Part shown: one piece after another, positions 63,511 to 64,000 of the stretch
Position numbering within the stretch: position 1 is the first letter of the stretch
Layout of the letters: every line of letters starts with the position of its first letter
Assembly: GCA_022824495.1 (NCBI GenBank)
Contig: JAJDZU010000010.1
Coordinates: forward strand, 57,811-121,810
Length of the DNA stretch: 64,000 bases
From: Chloroflexota bacterium
Lineage (GTDB): Bacteria > Chloroflexota > UBA11872
Reading direction: 5' to 3'
Translations under genes and position numbers: made by a program
Notes under the pieces: generated by a model
Databases searched by the model: none
Seen by the model: the letters and a program-made list of their open reading frames with translations, nothing else
Told to the model about the DNA's origin: nothing

Positions 63511-64000
63511 CTATGCGTCGAAGAGGTCGCGCAGCGTGCAGCTGAAGCCCGGCAGCACGTCCAGGCCGTCCAGTACGTCGCCTTCGGTCAGCGTCGCTAC
63601 GTCCCCGCCCGAGCGATGCGCGTCGACCGTGCGGGTAGCGGGATGCACCACCCAGACCAGCCGCACGCCGTAGCTGAGCCACATCAGCGCCTTGTCGTTG
63701 AGCTCCCGCCGACCATCGCCGGGCGAGGCGACTTCAACGACCAGGTCGGGCGCGACCTCCGCGTAGCCGGTCACCCGCTGGTCCGGCGGAATCCTCGCGG
63801 CGGAGAAGTAGGCAATGTCCGGTTCCCGCACCGTGTCCGGGTCGCGCTCCAGCCAGACCCCCGAGTCCGAGGCCGTGAGGCGGCCCAGCCGCCTCGGCTT
63901 TACGAACGTCCGCAGTTCCGCCGCCAGGTTCACCACGATCTCGCCGTGTTCCATTCCCGTTGGCATGGTCTCGCAGAGCACCCCCCGGATCAGTTCGCCG
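63511..64000 (-). CDS. Uma2-family (DUF820) putative endonuclease, N-terminus cut by window edge
   Basis: The readable part begins GELIRGVLCETMPTGMEHGEIVVNLAAELRTFVKP, continues ASDSGVWLERDPDTVREPDIAYFSAARIPPDQRVTGYAEVAPDLVVEVASPGDGRRELNDKALMWLSYGVRLVWVVHPATRTVDAHR and ends FSCTLRDLFDA. This closely follows the Uma2 protein at 34355-34918, so they are paralogues. The acidic and lysine residues expected of the nuclease fold (EPDIAYF, PDLVVEVASPGDGRRELNDK) are present. About the first 20-25 residues lie beyond the window. Confidence 0.87.
   Translation of the reverse strand, partial: GELIRGVLCETMPTGMEHGEIVVNLAAELRTFVKPRRLGRLTASDSGVWLERDPDTVREPDIAYFSAARIPPDQRVTGYAEVAPDLVVEVASPGDGRRELNDKALMWLSYGVRLVWVVHPATRTVDAHRSGGDVATLTEGDVLDGLDVLPGFSCTLRDLFDA

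Overview
This 64 kb window is high-GC bacterial DNA with many GTG and TTG starts. I infer a member of the Chloroflexota, probably a free-living or host-associated environmental lineage. The pointers are the valine/glutamate-repeat linker in the peptide-binding lipoprotein, the rpsA-clpC-radA-ispD housekeeping block, and the mix of Gfo/Idh, phytanoyl-CoA dioxygenase-like, LLM flavin and HpcH/HpaI enzymes. No rRNA marker is present, so the assignment is an inference. The isoprenoid MEP pathway appears at both ends: ispH is cut by the left edge and ispD lies near the right edge.

Layout. 1-8.5 kb: ispH (partial), a YyaL-type thioredoxin-fold protein, a TIM-barrel isomerase and two tandem paralogous TM+TPR proteins. 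8.5-14.1 kb: an SH3-like lipoprotein, a FucU-type mutarotase, an M14 peptidase/amidohydrolase pair and two related membrane proteins. 14.1-22.4 kb: catabolic genes (amidase, PhyH-like dioxygenase, VOC proteins, Gfo/Idh plus GH4 glycosidase, CitE-like lyase plus aldehyde dehydrogenase). 22.4-37.5 kb is the accessory zone: mosaic intergenic repeats, an IS110 element with a readable candidate bridge RNA, a Fic protein behind a tandem array of about 40-bp hairpin units, a leaderless higBA pair, an AT-richer island with an ietA-ietS anti-phage cassette, a HelD-like helicase, a Uma2 nuclease and a hicB with a decayed hicA. 37.6-42.7 kb: GPP34-like protein, ilvD, rhaM, nudC, an FGE-fold gene and a nudC remnant. 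42.8-51.7 kb: one long dipeptide/oligopeptide ABC operon that encloses two sulfite-oxidase-family genes. 51.7-53.4 kb: two more toxin-antitoxin pairs and two tRNA-Ser genes. 53.4-64 kb: DUF309, Gfo/Idh, SDR, then rpsA, clpC, a lipoprotein/membrane pair, radA, ispD and a second, truncated Uma2 gene.

The most interesting material lies between 22.4 and 31 kb. The IS110 element sits exactly in a dispersed hairpin-flanking repeat, and short guide-like matches to both target and donor can be read in its 5' noncoding end. Next to it, a hairpin array in which arm sequences change but still pair precedes fic. Beyond that is a two-gene ATPase-subtilase defence cassette of the ietAS type. The toxin-antitoxin density (higBA, hicB/hicA remnant, HI1419/HI1420-type, relBE-type, plus Fic) is high for 27 kb.
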